Part shown: in pieces, positions 38,615-48,766 of the stretch
How the letters are laid out: each line of letters starts with the position of its first letter
How positions within the stretch are numbered: the stretch's first letter is position 1
Assembly (NCBI GenBank): GCA_945881915.1
Contig: CAMCVW010000009.1
Coordinates: 1-64,000 of the forward strand
Direction of reading: 5' to 3'
Length of the DNA: 64,000 nucleotides
Source of the DNA: Thermoflexus hugenholtzii JAD2
GTDB taxonomy: Bacteria > Chloroflexota > Chloroflexia > Chloroflexales > Roseiflexaceae
The notes under the pieces: generated by a model
What the model saw: the letters and a program-made list of their open reading frames with translations, nothing else
Told to the model about the DNA's origin: nothing
The model's database searches: none
Position numbers and translations under genes: made by a program

Positions 38615-40590
38615 CGCGCCAACGCATACATGCCCATGGCAGCGAACACATAGATGAGGCTTCCTGCAGCTACCGCAACACTGGTTGCATAGAAAAAACC
38701 CAGGATGTTCTGTTTACGTTCGCTGACGAGGCGCCCCCACACAAGCAAATAGACCGCTACACCTGCGGGCAATATCCACAGCGAAAAGTCGTAGTACGGT
38801 GTATCCCGCGGAATGCCAAACAGAAAAGCTGCGCTGTATCGTACGAGGGCACTCTCGTACAAGATAAACCCGAGATAGCCGATACTCCCAAGCGCCAGCA
38901 AGGACACAAGATACTGTACCAAATGGAATGCACGTACGATAACGGGTGGCGTAGCCTCATTGCGGACGCGCCGTATCAGGTATGCCAGTGGGCGCACCAC
39001 AAGGGCAAACATCAGCCACAGCAGTCCGACTCCCGCAGCATATGCGACAGAACCAAATGGATTTATTCCGTTCAAAATCTGCGCGATAGCCGTGGTCGGC
39101 GTCACGGTCACCGGTGTTGCAAAGACAGTCTTCTGCTGCTGCAAACAGCTGGTGTCTGGTGTCTGTTCAGGGTGATCCAAGAACGCATGTAATATCGCGG
39201 CACTACACACGTTCCCCAAAATGGCCCCGTGCGCACCATTTGGGGTGACAATCGCCGTTGCATTGCGAAAGCCCGGCATTATTGTGTCGGCCATGGTCGC
39301 GGGTGTGATGGGATCATACCGCCCTGAGCTCACCAGCGTGGGAATGTCACTCACTACGGTTTCATTCACAGACTCGGGGAGGTGTTTGACTGCCGCGATG
39401 GCACACCACTGTTGTGTATAGTCAATATCGTCGGTGACGACTGCATTATTCAGCGGGAACAAACCGTCCGTCGGCACGCGGTAGTCACTGGGTGTCGCGG
39501 CGACTTCCTCGGCACACGTCGTTGACGCCTGCATCCCTTCGCTCATTCCGTCATAGAACAAAAAGAGACCGGCGAGACTCTGGAAAGTTGTCAAATCGTT
39601 GCGTTCAATCTGGTCAATCAGCATGGGGACAAACGTCACGAGTTCATCGTCATACATCATCTGGAACAACACCCCTGCCACGTCGTCCCCATGCAAAACG
39701 ACCGCATAGGAGTTGGTCGTACTGATGTCTGTCAGTGTCAGTTGCAGAGGTTGGTCGTTGACGCGCTGGAGCAATGCTGGCAAGCGCGTGGTGAGATCGG
39801 GGTAGTATCCGTTACAGTCAGGATCAGCCGCGCAATCAGCAAACAGGTTGGCGAATGACATCTGGCGCGAAGAAAGCCATTCTGTCTGTGGACTACGGGT
39901 CGTGGGGACGACACCATCGAGGACCAGAGCATGGACGAGATTCGGGTGGCGGACCACGACGTGTTGGGCGAGGAGTGAACCATACGAGACTCCGTAGAGG
40001 TCAATGGTGCCGTGCCCTAACATTGCAGCGACCGCGGCGATGTCGTCCGCATTGGCCGTACTGTTGAATGCAGACAAATCGACTCCTGCAGCACGCAGCC
40101 GATCGGCGCACTCCTGCCAGGCTCGCATTTGGCGGTCAGTGCGTTGTGCATTGGTCAGCGTTCCGGTATAGAGTTCTGCCGTGATACGAGGGAGTTCAGG
40201 GCAGTCTAACGTCGGAGTGGTGTTGGTTGTCCCGCGTTGTTCGACCAACACGATGTCTCGGTCGCTGGGAATGATTGCATCCGGCTTATTGAGAATAGAT
40301 ACAAACGTCTCGATGGTGTCACCGCCCGGCCCACCTTGCAAGAGATACAGCGGCGGATGTGCATTCGACACCATGCTTCGGATAATCATGATGGGTAGCT
40401 GAATCTGGGTTTCCTGTGGTTTGTCAGCATACAACGGCAGTGTCACCGTTCCACAATCCACTGTGCGATCTGTTGGCGCTGCTGCCAGACATTCACCCGT
40501 TGTGAATGTGCCCGCTGCATCTGCAACCTGCGGCATGGCGAAAAAAACGACGAGGACGAAAGCAACTATATACATGCGAAGGAAGCTCAT
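38611..40590 (-). CDS. Secreted alpha/beta hydrolase (tripeptidyl-aminopeptidase-like) with C-terminal membrane helices
   Basis: About 659 residues. A signal peptide (ending MPQVADAAG) leads to an S33/TAP-like alpha/beta hydrolase: oxyanion GGPGG, nucleophile Ser in GVSYGS, Asp in SSGRYDPITP and His in NGAHGAI. The last 180 residues hold about five hydrophobic segments, an unusual addition that would anchor it in the membrane. The ATG at 40590 follows a weak purine-rich stretch; another ATG lies 24 bases upstream. It is translationally coupled to the M1 peptidase gene, suggesting extracellular peptide degradation. Confidence 0.85.
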   Translation of the reverse strand: MSFLRMYIVAFVLVVFFAMPQVADAAGTFTTGECLAAAPTDRTVDCGTVTLPLYADKPQETQIQLPIMIIRSMVSNAHPPLYLLQGGPGGDTIETFVSILNKPDAIIPSDRDIVLVEQRGTTNTTPTLDCPELPRITAELYTGTLTNAQRTDRQMRAWQECADRLRAAGVDLSAFNSTANADDIAAVAAMLGHGTIDLYGVSYGSLLAQHVVVRHPNLVHALVLDGVVPTTRSPQTEWLSSRQMSFANLFADCAADPDCNGYYPDLTTRLPALLQRVNDQPLQLTLTDISTTNSYAVVLHGDDVAGVLFQMMYDDELVTFVPMLIDQIERNDLTTFQSLAGLFLFYDGMSEGMQASTTCAEEVAATPSDYRVPTDGLFPLNNAVVTDDIDYTQQWCAIAAVKHLPESVNETVVSDIPTLVSSGRYDPITPATMADTIMPGFRNATAIVTPNGAHGAILGNVCSAAILHAFLDHPEQTPDTSCLQQQKTVFATPVTVTPTTAIAQILNGINPFGSVAYAAGVGLLWLMFALVVRPLAYLIRRVRNEATPPVIVRAFHLVQYLVSLLALGSIGYLGFILYESALVRYSAAFLFGIPRDTPYYDFSLWILPAGVAVYLLVWGRLVSERKQNILGFFYATSVAVAAGSLIYVFAAMGMYALAR

Positions 40591-40632
40591 GGAATGTCTC
40601 TTTTCTGTGGGCATAGCAGGTCTGTCAGGGCA

Positions 40633-42516
40633 TTATTCGAGCGAGATTCCATAGATAATCACCGTGCCACCCGCTCCGTCGGCTACTGGATCAATGCGCA
40701 GCTGAATCAACCGTGTTGGTAAGTCAGGCATGAGCGTCAAATCGAGCGTTATCCGTTGCCGTTGACCAGTCAGTTCCCACGACAGCGCGTGCGCCTCGTC
40801 GAACTGATTTGGTGCGGTCGCAACAAAGAGTTGCCCATACACATCGGCGGTATCCGTTGCCGCCAAGTCAATCACCAACCGCCGCGGCATAGGCACGTCC
40901 AAAATCGGTGAAACGAGCACTGGATCGCGATCCACCTGGACCTGCCAGCCGACGGTCGCCGGTAGGCTGGTTGCATTATTCGCCGTCCACCCCAGCGGTG
41001 CACCGCCGAGCATTGCCAGTGCACCGTTCTGTAGCAGGACCCCCGCAGTAGGCAACAGCTGTTGAACCGGCACATCTGTCGGTACACGCAACGATTGAAG
41101 CAGCGGCTGGATTGCGGACAGACAGGTGGTCACCGCATCGCCAGCAAGTCCGTAGCGTGTTTGCATGGTTGGAGATGGAATCAGGAAATCATCGGCGATG
41201 ATGACTTGCCCTCCAGCCTGATGCGTCTGTGCTATCGCCTGCTGCAGGTTGACGCAGGCGTTCGCCCATGAACCTGCCGAGACAATAGCCGCGTTGACCG
41301 AAAGGAAGTGCTCGCGCTGCTCATAATAGGGCAGGTATAGCTCTTGCAGTCCATCCGGTACCAACAGTAGATCTGCGGGTTGGCTCGTGGCGCGAACTGC
41401 TTGTGCGATGCGCCGTTGCAAATCGGTCGTGGCGTCACCACGTAGCTGGATCGCACTCAGATTGACCAAAAATGTACTGAACAAAATCACATAGGCCAGC
41501 AATAGACGCACATCAGTACGATGCAGCCGCGCAAATCCGCTCATAACCAGGAGCACCACGACCGGGGTAATCCCAATCCAGAATTCGATATTGTCTGGTT
41601 CCCACCATCCAAAGAATCCCGCGTAGGTCACGAACCAGACCAGCAACCAGACATTCTGTACACGGATACGCTGGTACACCGCGGTACTCGTGGTGAGGCA
41701 GATGAGTGTAATCCCGATCCAGCCGCCCCAGCCCGCTGCAATTGTGTCGGATAAGCCAGTCAAGAGATCCAAGAGGGTGGCTTTACCGCCCCACCAACCG
41801 CTGTCCACATAGTCGAACAACCATTGATGCGCTGAAGCATATGTGTCAAAGCCGCTGACCCCTACCATCACCCAGGAATATGCGCTGACGACGATGAGAA
41901 AAGCACCGGCACCGGCGATTACCCAGCCACGGCGGTCATTGCCTGGTACGCGGAGGGCTGGCCAGGCACGTACCAGCAATGGCAGTGCCAGCAGGGCATT
42001 GGTCTGATGGAACAAGACCGCGCCAGCCATCCCCAGCGCGAGTGACAGCTGCCAGCGCAGACGACTCGGCTGCGGTTCCATAATCAACCAGAGGATCCAC
42101 AATACGCACAGCGTAGCCAAGGTATAGACCTCGACTTCGACGGCGTAATACCAGTACGCATACGAAAAAGCCAGCGACCCGGTCGCCAGGAGCGCAATGT
42201 CAATCCGCTGCCAGCGGCGATAGACGATGGCACAAAACACCGCACTCCCGAGACTGCCCGCCACGGCATTGGCGCATTGCAGTGCAGTTGCAACGTCCAC
42301 CCCTGTCCCCAGTGCGCTCATGATTGCGCCAAACGGACCGTACGCCAAATGGTGTGGGTGGAATAATTGTTGCCAGGGTTTACGGCTCACATCGAGGATA
42401 TATGACAACGCGTCGAACGTGTGTACCTGCGTCAACGTGGCTCCATAGACGACGCATGTACAGAGCGCTGTGATCGCACTCAACACATACATGGTGCGCT
42501 TTTGCAGGGTGTTCAC
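40633..42516 (-). CDS. Polytopic GT-C-like/DUF2723-like membrane protein
   Basis: A 627-residue protein with ten or so membrane helices in the first 390 residues and a soluble C-terminal part of about 230 residues. The early loops hold HTFDALSYILDVSRK and HPHHLAYGP, similar to the acidic and His-rich loops of DUF2723/PMT-type glycosyltransferases, and YAYWYYAVEVEVYTLA is characteristic of DUF2723 proteins. It overlaps the previous GT-C-like gene by four bases (ATGA). Envelope glycan synthesis is inferred from fold only. Confidence 0.75.
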   Translation of the reverse strand: MNTLQKRTMYVLSAITALCTCVVYGATLTQVHTFDALSYILDVSRKPWQQLFHPHHLAYGPFGAIMSALGTGVDVATALQCANAVAGSLGSAVFCAIVYRRWQRIDIALLATGSLAFSYAYWYYAVEVEVYTLATLCVLWILWLIMEPQPSRLRWQLSLALGMAGAVLFHQTNALLALPLLVRAWPALRVPGNDRRGWVIAGAGAFLIVVSAYSWVMVGVSGFDTYASAHQWLFDYVDSGWWGGKATLLDLLTGLSDTIAAGWGGWIGITLICLTTSTAVYQRIRVQNVWLLVWFVTYAGFFGWWEPDNIEFWIGITPVVVLLVMSGFARLHRTDVRLLLAYVILFSTFLVNLSAIQLRGDATTDLQRRIAQAVRATSQPADLLLVPDGLQELYLPYYEQREHFLSVNAAIVSAGSWANACVNLQQAIAQTHQAGGQVIIADDFLIPSPTMQTRYGLAGDAVTTCLSAIQPLLQSLRVPTDVPVQQLLPTAGVLLQNGALAMLGGAPLGWTANNATSLPATVGWQVQVDRDPVLVSPILDVPMPRRLVIDLAATDTADVYGQLFVATAPNQFDEAHALSWELTGQRQRITLDLTLMPDLPTRLIQLRIDPVADGAGGTVIIYGISLE

Positions 42517-45455
42517 TTACGCACCTTGGCAGTAACGAACTGGACCCCCAGGGTACGGTAGTCGTTCAGATTGGTGTCGAGCTTTGCTGGCACCCAACCC
42601 GCTACTGCGATGCGCACGAGGAGTGTTTGGGTGGCAGAGGAGAGTTTGTCCGGAACGGTCAGGAGCATAGATTCATCGTGATTATGGATGGGATTGCAGA
42701 TTGGTGCGGTCCAACGGGGTTCTGCATTCGACCAGGGGAGTGGTTGGCCGGCCATACTCAGACAGACATCAGGGCTCTTCCCATCAGGTCGTAGCCCACT
42801 GTTGAGGGTCACGATGATATGTGAACCGGCTTTGACAAGGGGTAATCGGAGCACACTCGTCGGTTCCGTCCAGGCAAAAGTCCGACCGGCAATCGATTCT
42901 GCCGCATAAAACCCTGATACCTGTGCGCTAGTCGCCGTTGCCGTGACCTGTGCAGGCAGTGCCGCCTCACCATCGACGAGTTCATACCGTTGGTAGCCGA
43001 TGTTCAGACTGTCAATGAGAGCCGGCTTTTGGTCGGTGAGCTGCGAAAACTCTGGGATGCGTGCATGAATGTACTCGCGCTCTTCGAAGTGCATGCCTGG
43101 GAACCAGAGTGCTCCATTTGCACCAGTCAGGAAGTAGACGCGCCGCCCCTCCGCCAACCACCGTCGATAGAGCGCAACCAAATCACGCCCGTACTGTTCG
43201 GGGCGTTCACTGCGTAAGCCGAACACCTGTTGCCCATGGATTGCAATCAACGGCAACGCCAGTGTGTCGGCAGCGTCGCGCGCCGCCACATAACGGGGCG
43301 AGCCGCCGCGAACGATGGTGATGTCTTGCGGTCGACTGAGTCCAGCTATTTCGTCGACGAGCGCAAACGACCCCTGTAACTCGGGAACGGCGATGACGGG
43401 GCGCAGCGTCGCCGCCAAAAATCCAACCAAAACTACGACACTCCCCACGCTCAGGGTTTTGCGCCACCACGCTCCGCCCCACAGTGCTACGGCACCATAC
43501 GCGCTCAGGATTGCAAAACCGGGATATATGTTGGGTAAGTAGCGTCGCATGATGTAGATGTAGGTTTGGCTACTCGTGCCATAACTCAACTGGATGAAGA
43601 TGAACGCCGTCAATAGCGTCACGCTCAATAAGTACCAATTGCGACGATCGAGACCACGCCACAACAGCACGACCAAGCCCATGAAGGTCATTTCGATCCC
43701 AAACGGTGAAATGTACCAGCCGACGCGTACCAGGTTGGCCATTGAATTTGCATACAAATCACGCAACGGCGCCACCTCTGGTGCCGGGAGCCCGCGCAAC
43801 CACGCCGGTGCATTTGTGAATGTCTGCGCTATTCCATCGGCGAATTCGGGCGCTCTGATTGGCGCACCAATGTATCCTTGGAGCGCGAGGCAGCTGCCGG
43901 TAGGTTGTGTGCGCTGTATCGCGGTGGCACAGCCCACTGCGTCGCCAATCACCGTCGGCGTCAGTATCTGCGGGCGGATAAGATATGCATAGAGCATCGC
44001 TGCACCCACCAGGACTGCCGCAACACGACTCAATCCTATTCGATAGGGTTGTATGGCACCGACCATGCGTGCGAGGAATAGCGGGTGACGACGCACCCAG
44101 ACCAGGAGAAACACTGCAATCCCCACCACGGCAAATTCGATACCGATGCGTGGGTAGTTCCAGGCGGCATCGGGTATGCTCTGGTTGGGGCAGGGCTGGT
44201 ACGTCAATGGCGAGCAGGGTCGGATGAGGAATATGTGCTGCAGTTTGGGCGTTAGCAGTGGAAAAACCAGCAGCGCACTGAGCGCTGTGTCTTGCAGCCG
44301 CGCAAAAAATGTATCGATGAAGTATCCACGTGACAGTGTCAAAAGATGAATCAGACCATGGATCCCCGTACCCGCAAATCCCCATGCGACCCAGCGGAAG
44401 CTCGGATGTGCCCCATCACGCAACCATTGCCACAGCAACCAGCCGATGAATGGCACCAGCACAAAGACGAAGTCTAGGCGGGCCAGTAGGAATTGACCTG
44501 CCGCCAATCCCATAATCAAGGCGATGAGTGAACGATCTGCACGTGCTGGTGCATGGTAACGCACCATTCCGTAGACCATTGCGAAAAACAACCACTGTGC
44601 AGTCGTTTCGGACATGGGGTAGCGGCTGAACCAGACCTGTACGCCATTCAACGCCAGGAGCAGCATAGCTATGATTCCGACCGCAGGCCCAAACAGTGCC
44701 CGGCCTGCCATTCCCACGCCCCAGACACCCATCAATCCAGCTAATCCGGTGGCCAAGAGACCCATCCGTACACCGAATGCCGCACTGAAAAGCCCAATCC
44801 AACTGGGGAACAAGTGCAAAAACTGTGGGGTGTAGGTGCCACTCATCGCATCGGATTCCGATATGAACAATCCCGCCAGGCGCATCCGTGTCGCCATAAA
44901 ACGATCGCCTGACTGGACGCCCAACAGATTCGACCAGCCTTGGGCCGCATCGGCATCGCTAGATCGGCGCGTGGCCAAATCCGCTACAATCGCATCGTGT
45001 TGCACAATGGCACCCGTGCGCGCAATCGCAAAGCCTGTGTTTGCATAGATTCCCGCGTCACGACCACCAAAAATCACCTCTGACGGTGTGCCGTTGAGCA
45101 CAACTGTGATGCTGAGGATCAGACCCATTGTCACTAATTCCCACCGCACGGGGCTGAGCGCCGCCCCAATCGGGAATAGCACAGCGCCCAGACGTCGCAC
45201 CAGCCAGCCATTGACCACCACAAAGACACTAGTACAGCCGAGATGCAGTCCGAGCGAAAAAACGCCCATGCTCGCCAGGAGCACTGCACAGCCACCGTGG
45301 AACAACATGCCGACGAGCGCGGCTTGGTAGAGTGTATCGAGAGGATGGGTCGTACCACCAAGCCGGACGACCAATGGCCAGCCAGTAGCGATGACGACGA
45401 CGACCGCAGCACAGAGGATCAAAATACTCAACATGTCCTCCGTAATAGGACTCAC
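42513..45455 (-). CDS. Large polytopic GT-C-like membrane protein
   Basis: A 980-residue protein. About 14 hydrophobic helices are spread over residues 8-700 with a soluble C-terminal part. The loop GGRDAGIYANTGFAIARTGA contains the acidic residue seen after early helices of GT-C enzymes. The GTG at 45455 has AGGGA close before it and the ATG at 45434 has GGAGG only two bases before it; both spacings are short, so the start is uncertain by seven codons. It heads the minus-strand series that runs down to the aldehyde dehydrogenase. Confidence 0.75.
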   Translation of the reverse strand: MSPITEDMLSILILCAAVVVVIATGWPLVVRLGGTTHPLDTLYQAALVGMLFHGGCAVLLASMGVFSLGLHLGCTSVFVVVNGWLVRRLGAVLFPIGAALSPVRWELVTMGLILSITVVLNGTPSEVIFGGRDAGIYANTGFAIARTGAIVQHDAIVADLATRRSSDADAAQGWSNLLGVQSGDRFMATRMRLAGLFISESDAMSGTYTPQFLHLFPSWIGLFSAAFGVRMGLLATGLAGLMGVWGVGMAGRALFGPAVGIIAMLLLALNGVQVWFSRYPMSETTAQWLFFAMVYGMVRYHAPARADRSLIALIMGLAAGQFLLARLDFVFVLVPFIGWLLWQWLRDGAHPSFRWVAWGFAGTGIHGLIHLLTLSRGYFIDTFFARLQDTALSALLVFPLLTPKLQHIFLIRPCSPLTYQPCPNQSIPDAAWNYPRIGIEFAVVGIAVFLLVWVRRHPLFLARMVGAIQPYRIGLSRVAAVLVGAAMLYAYLIRPQILTPTVIGDAVGCATAIQRTQPTGSCLALQGYIGAPIRAPEFADGIAQTFTNAPAWLRGLPAPEVAPLRDLYANSMANLVRVGWYISPFGIEMTFMGLVVLLWRGLDRRNWYLLSVTLLTAFIFIQLSYGTSSQTYIYIMRRYLPNIYPGFAILSAYGAVALWGGAWWRKTLSVGSVVVLVGFLAATLRPVIAVPELQGSFALVDEIAGLSRPQDITIVRGGSPRYVAARDAADTLALPLIAIHGQQVFGLRSERPEQYGRDLVALYRRWLAEGRRVYFLTGANGALWFPGMHFEEREYIHARIPEFSQLTDQKPALIDSLNIGYQRYELVDGEAALPAQVTATATSAQVSGFYAAESIAGRTFAWTEPTSVLRLPLVKAGSHIIVTLNSGLRPDGKSPDVCLSMAGQPLPWSNAEPRWTAPICNPIHNHDESMLLTVPDKLSSATQTLLVRIAVAGWVPAKLDTNLNDYRTLGVQFVTAKVRK

Positions 45456-46035
45456 GTTCCCTATTTTAACATGCGTAGTTATACGACAGCTTTATTTATC
45501 TGCTCCGCACACGTACACTCGCGCGCGTGGGGATGGTCGGTTCACGCTGACCAGCGCGATCCATCCGGATGTACATATATAGAAAAACGGAAGGGACGAT
45601 GTGTCCTCAAAAAAGAAACCATGTCACCCATGCATCCATCGGTAACCTGCGTCTCTGCCGACGAACAGCAACCGGGTACCCAGCGACTGCGTCATGTCAC
45701 ATACCACAGAAGTTGCTGCGCCATCGCCAGCGTGGAAGCGGCAGCGTTCCGCTGCAAACGCAACGGGCTCGTGCGCGCCCTGATTCGTCGCTCATATAGC
45801 AGGCGGGATAGGTAATCGAAAGCCTGTGAATTTTCTGTTCGGAGTTTGATATCGATCATGAGCTGCGACTGGTGACGACGTGAATTCGCTGGCATCATGA
45901 TAAATCACCTTCTGCGGGGTCCGCGGGGTTTTTCAATCGGTGCGCAGAGCATGTACTGAATGACTTTTGATGCAGTTTTGATTGATTGATATGCTTCAAA
46001 GCCCGGTTTTCGTAGACGCAGTTGCAACGAAATAC
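45456..46035. other. Intergenic region between divergent GT-C-like gene and topA
   Basis: About 0.6 kb between two divergent genes. Apart from one possible small gene (see 45692-45898) and the topA promoter, I see only short overlapping frames without convincing ribosome sites. No hairpin with a T run was found. Confidence 0.5.
45692..45898 (-). CDS. Possible small basic protein, unknown
   Basis: A 67-68 residue frame with two start ATGs in tandem at 45898/45895, preceded by AAGGTG at seven bases, the best ribosome site in this region. The product is basic in its first 50 residues (many Arg), with the sequence DYLSRLLYERRIRART in the middle and a hydrophobic end. I recognise no family. No terminator or promoter is clear, so it may be chance. 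Confidence 0.3.
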   Translation of the reverse strand: MMPANSRRHQSQLMIDIKLRTENSQAFDYLSRLLYERRIRARTSPLRLQRNAAASTLAMAQQLLWYVT

Positions 46036-46063
46036 TTGACAACAGCGTTTTTCGACCTATATT
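46036..46063 (+). promoter_or_regulatory. Sigma-70 promoter of topA
   Basis: TTGACA at 46036-46041 and TATATT at 46058-46063 with a 16-bp spacer, both near consensus. The expected start is near 46070, leaving a leader of about 35 bases before the topA ATG at 46106. Confidence 0.85.
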
Positions 46064-46105
46064 GAAAAAGGAAACGGGGCCATGCAGCAAACAAGAGGAA
46101 CGTCC

Positions 46106-48694
46106 ATGTCAGACAAATTGGTGATTGTCGAATCGCCTGCCAAAGCGAAAACCATTGAAAAATACTTGGGAAAAGGGTATACCGTCATCGCCTCGATAGG
46201 CCATGTCCGTGATTTACCCAAACAAGAGAGTGCAATCGACATCGACAATAACTACTTGGCCAACTATATCATCATGCCGGGTAAAGAGCGTGTCATTGCC
46301 GACTTGCGAGCCGCAGCGCGCAAAGCCAGTGCGGTCTATATGGCGACTGACCCTGACCGCGAGGGTGAAGCAATTGCCTGGCACATCGTCGAATCTATTT
46401 CGGTTCCCCGCAAAATTCCCATACACCGTGTCACCTTCACCGAAATAACGCCCAATGCAGTTCGTGCTGCGATGGAACACCCCCGAACCATCGATATGGA
46501 CCTGGTCAATGCCCAACAAGCCCGCCGTATCGTCGATCGCTTGGTCGGCTACGGCTTGTCTCGGGTGCTGTGGGACCGAGTGCGGCGCGGTTTGTCGGGT
46601 GGTCGCGTCCAATCCGTGGCGGTACGTCTCGTGGTCGAACGCGAACGCGAAATCCTTGCCTTCGTCAAACAAGAGTACTGGAGCATCGAGGCCGATCTGC
46701 TCAAGCAAAAGGACAAGGCAACGCCGTTCCGGGCAAATCTGATCGAAGTCGACGGCAAGAAAATTGATAAATTCTACGTCGCTGACCAAACCCACGCCGG
46801 GCGCATCGTGGCGGACTTGCAGGACGGTCAGTGGCGCGTGCAGTCCATCGAGCGCAAAGACAAAAAGCGCAACGCGGCACCCCCGTTTATTACGAGCACC
46901 CTCCAGCAGGAGGCATCGCGCAAGCTGTCGTTCTCGGCCAAAAAAACAATGATGGTGGCACAGCAACTCTATGAAGGTATCGACATTGGCGGCTCTGAAG
47001 GCGCGGTCGGTCTGATTACCTACATGCGAACCGACAGTGTCAATGTCGCCAAAGAAGCCCAGGAAGAGGCCCGCGCCTACATCAGCGCGACCTATGGCAA
47101 AGAGGCAATCCCCGCAAAACCCAACGTCTATACGACCAAAGCCAAAGGCGCACAAGAAGCGCATGAGGCGATTCGTCCGACCTTGTCGGCCCGCAATCCG
47201 CAGGATATTCGTGGCAAGATGAATCATGATCAGGCTCGCTTGTACGATTTAATCTGGAAGCGCTTCATCGCCAGTCAAATGGCGCCGGCCATCTTTGATG
47301 GTCAGACGGTCGATATTGCTGCTGGCAGGTCATTGCCCACTGACACGACGACCAAAGCGGCATATACGTTCCGTGCGACGGGTTCGGTGCTCAAAGTGCC
47401 GGGATTTTTGGCAGTCTATAACGTCAGCCTCGACGACGGCGAAGTGGACGAAGACAAAGAGAGCCGACTTCCGATGCTGGCTATCGCCGAAGCACTGCTC
47501 CTCCAAAAGCTCTCGCCGGTGCAGCACTTCACCGAACCCCCAGGCCGGTACAGTGACGCCACCCTCATCAAAGAGCTGGAGCGCTTGGGCATTGGTCGAC
47601 CGTCGACATACTCGACCATCACGGCGACCATCGTCGACCGCAAGTACGTCGAGGTTACCAGTGGTCGGTATGTTCCCACGACCCTCGGCGAAAAAGTCAA
47701 CGATTTGTTGGTCGATGACTTCGACAAAATCGTCGATTACCCGTATACCTCACGCCTCGAAGACAGACTCGACTTGGTCGCCGAGGGCCACGAAAAGTGG
47801 CTGGCAGTGGTCGATGAATACTACAAAGTCTTTTTGGTGGCTCTGGCAGGTGCGGGCAAAGAACGCGTCGACACGATGACCAATATGCCGTGCCCAAAAT
47901 GTGATGCTGGAATGCTCATGGTCAAATTTGGTCGTGAAGGGGAATTCATGGGCTGCACGCGCTACCCAGATTGTTCATTCACGAGTGATTTTGTCCGTTC
48001 TGAAGGTGTCTTCACCCTCAAAACCATCGACACTGCGCCGATGCCCGATGTGGAGTGCCCCCTCTGCAAAGGTCCGATGATGGTGCGCCGTGGCCGATTT
48101 GGGAATTTTTTGGCGTGTCTGGGCTATCCCAATTGCAAAGGTACCCAACGTCTCGACAAAAACGGCAAACCGGTCGCTCCGCCCGAACCGACGGGAATCA
48201 CCTGTCCGAAGTGCAGCCAACACGAATTGCTCAAACGCAAAGGTGCGTTTGGACGACCCTTCTATGGCTGCAGCGGCTACCCAAAGTGTGACTACATTGT
48301 GAATGACTTGGGCGAAGTGGCGACCTATGATCCGGAAGTCGAAGCTGCCAAACCACCGCGTCGCGGTGCCGCCGCTGCCGCACGAGCCAACGCTGCCAAA
48401 AGCGCCGCCGCTGCTGCCAAGGCTCCAGCAAAACGCCGCGTGAGTAGCACCACTGCAGCAGGTACTGCCAAGACGACGAAGGCCAAACCGGCTGCCAAAA
48501 AGGCCACTGTGGCGCGCACAACGACCAAAACCAGCACGACCAAAGCCAGTGCGACGAAGACCAGTGCGACGAAGACCACCAAATTACGCACAGCCAAAGC
48601 GTCGACCTCGCGCGTCGCGACCAAGGCGACGGTCAGCAAGCCGGCGACTCCACGGGCGCCACGTGCCCGATCGGCGGATCGCGAATCAGAATAA
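46106..48694 (+). CDS. topA: DNA topoisomerase I (type IA)
   Basis: About 862 residues. The Toprim domain starts KLVIVESPAKAKTIEKYLG and has DPDREGEAIAWH; the catalytic Tyr is Tyr306 in TYMRTDSVN. At least three Cys-rich zinc ribbons follow (MPCPKCDAG, VECPLCKGP, ITCPKCSQH), then a tail of about 110 residues made almost only of Ala, Lys, Thr, Ser and Arg, like histone H1, with tandem TSATK repeats. It relaxes negative supercoils; the tail probably increases DNA binding. GAGGAA precedes the ATG. Confidence 0.97.
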   Translation: MSDKLVIVESPAKAKTIEKYLGKGYTVIASIGHVRDLPKQESAIDIDNNYLANYIIMPGKERVIADLRAAARKASAVYMATDPDREGEAIAWHIVESISVPRKIPIHRVTFTEITPNAVRAAMEHPRTIDMDLVNAQQARRIVDRLVGYGLSRVLWDRVRRGLSGGRVQSVAVRLVVEREREILAFVKQEYWSIEADLLKQKDKATPFRANLIEVDGKKIDKFYVADQTHAGRIVADLQDGQWRVQSIERKDKKRNAAPPFITSTLQQEASRKLSFSAKKTMMVAQQLYEGIDIGGSEGAVGLITYMRTDSVNVAKEAQEEARAYISATYGKEAIPAKPNVYTTKAKGAQEAHEAIRPTLSARNPQDIRGKMNHDQARLYDLIWKRFIASQMAPAIFDGQTVDIAAGRSLPTDTTTKAAYTFRATGSVLKVPGFLAVYNVSLDDGEVDEDKESRLPMLAIAEALLLQKLSPVQHFTEPPGRYSDATLIKELERLGIGRPSTYSTITATIVDRKYVEVTSGRYVPTTLGEKVNDLLVDDFDKIVDYPYTSRLEDRLDLVAEGHEKWLAVVDEYYKVFLVALAGAGKERVDTMTNMPCPKCDAGMLMVKFGREGEFMGCTRYPDCSFTSDFVRSEGVFTLKTIDTAPMPDVECPLCKGPMMVRRGRFGNFLACLGYPNCKGTQRLDKNGKPVAPPEPTGITCPKCSQHELLKRKGAFGRPFYGCSGYPKCDYIVNDLGEVATYDPEVEAAKPPRRGAAAAARANAAKSAAAAAKAPAKRRVSSTTAAGTAKTTKAKPAAKKATVARTTTKTSTTKASATKTSATKTTKLRTAKASTSRVATKATVSKPATPRAPRARSADRESE

Positions 48695-48766
48695 CTCCGC
48701 CCGTACCTTTTTTGCATGGACCAACGGTAATACTACTGTTCGTGACTATGCAGGAGGTCGGTCAAA

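Noticed and set aside
46214-47227. 337-codon open frame on the minus strand inside topA
   Set aside because: It lies fully opposite a certain topA gene; long antisense frames are a by-product of codon structure. No ribosome site or family motif.
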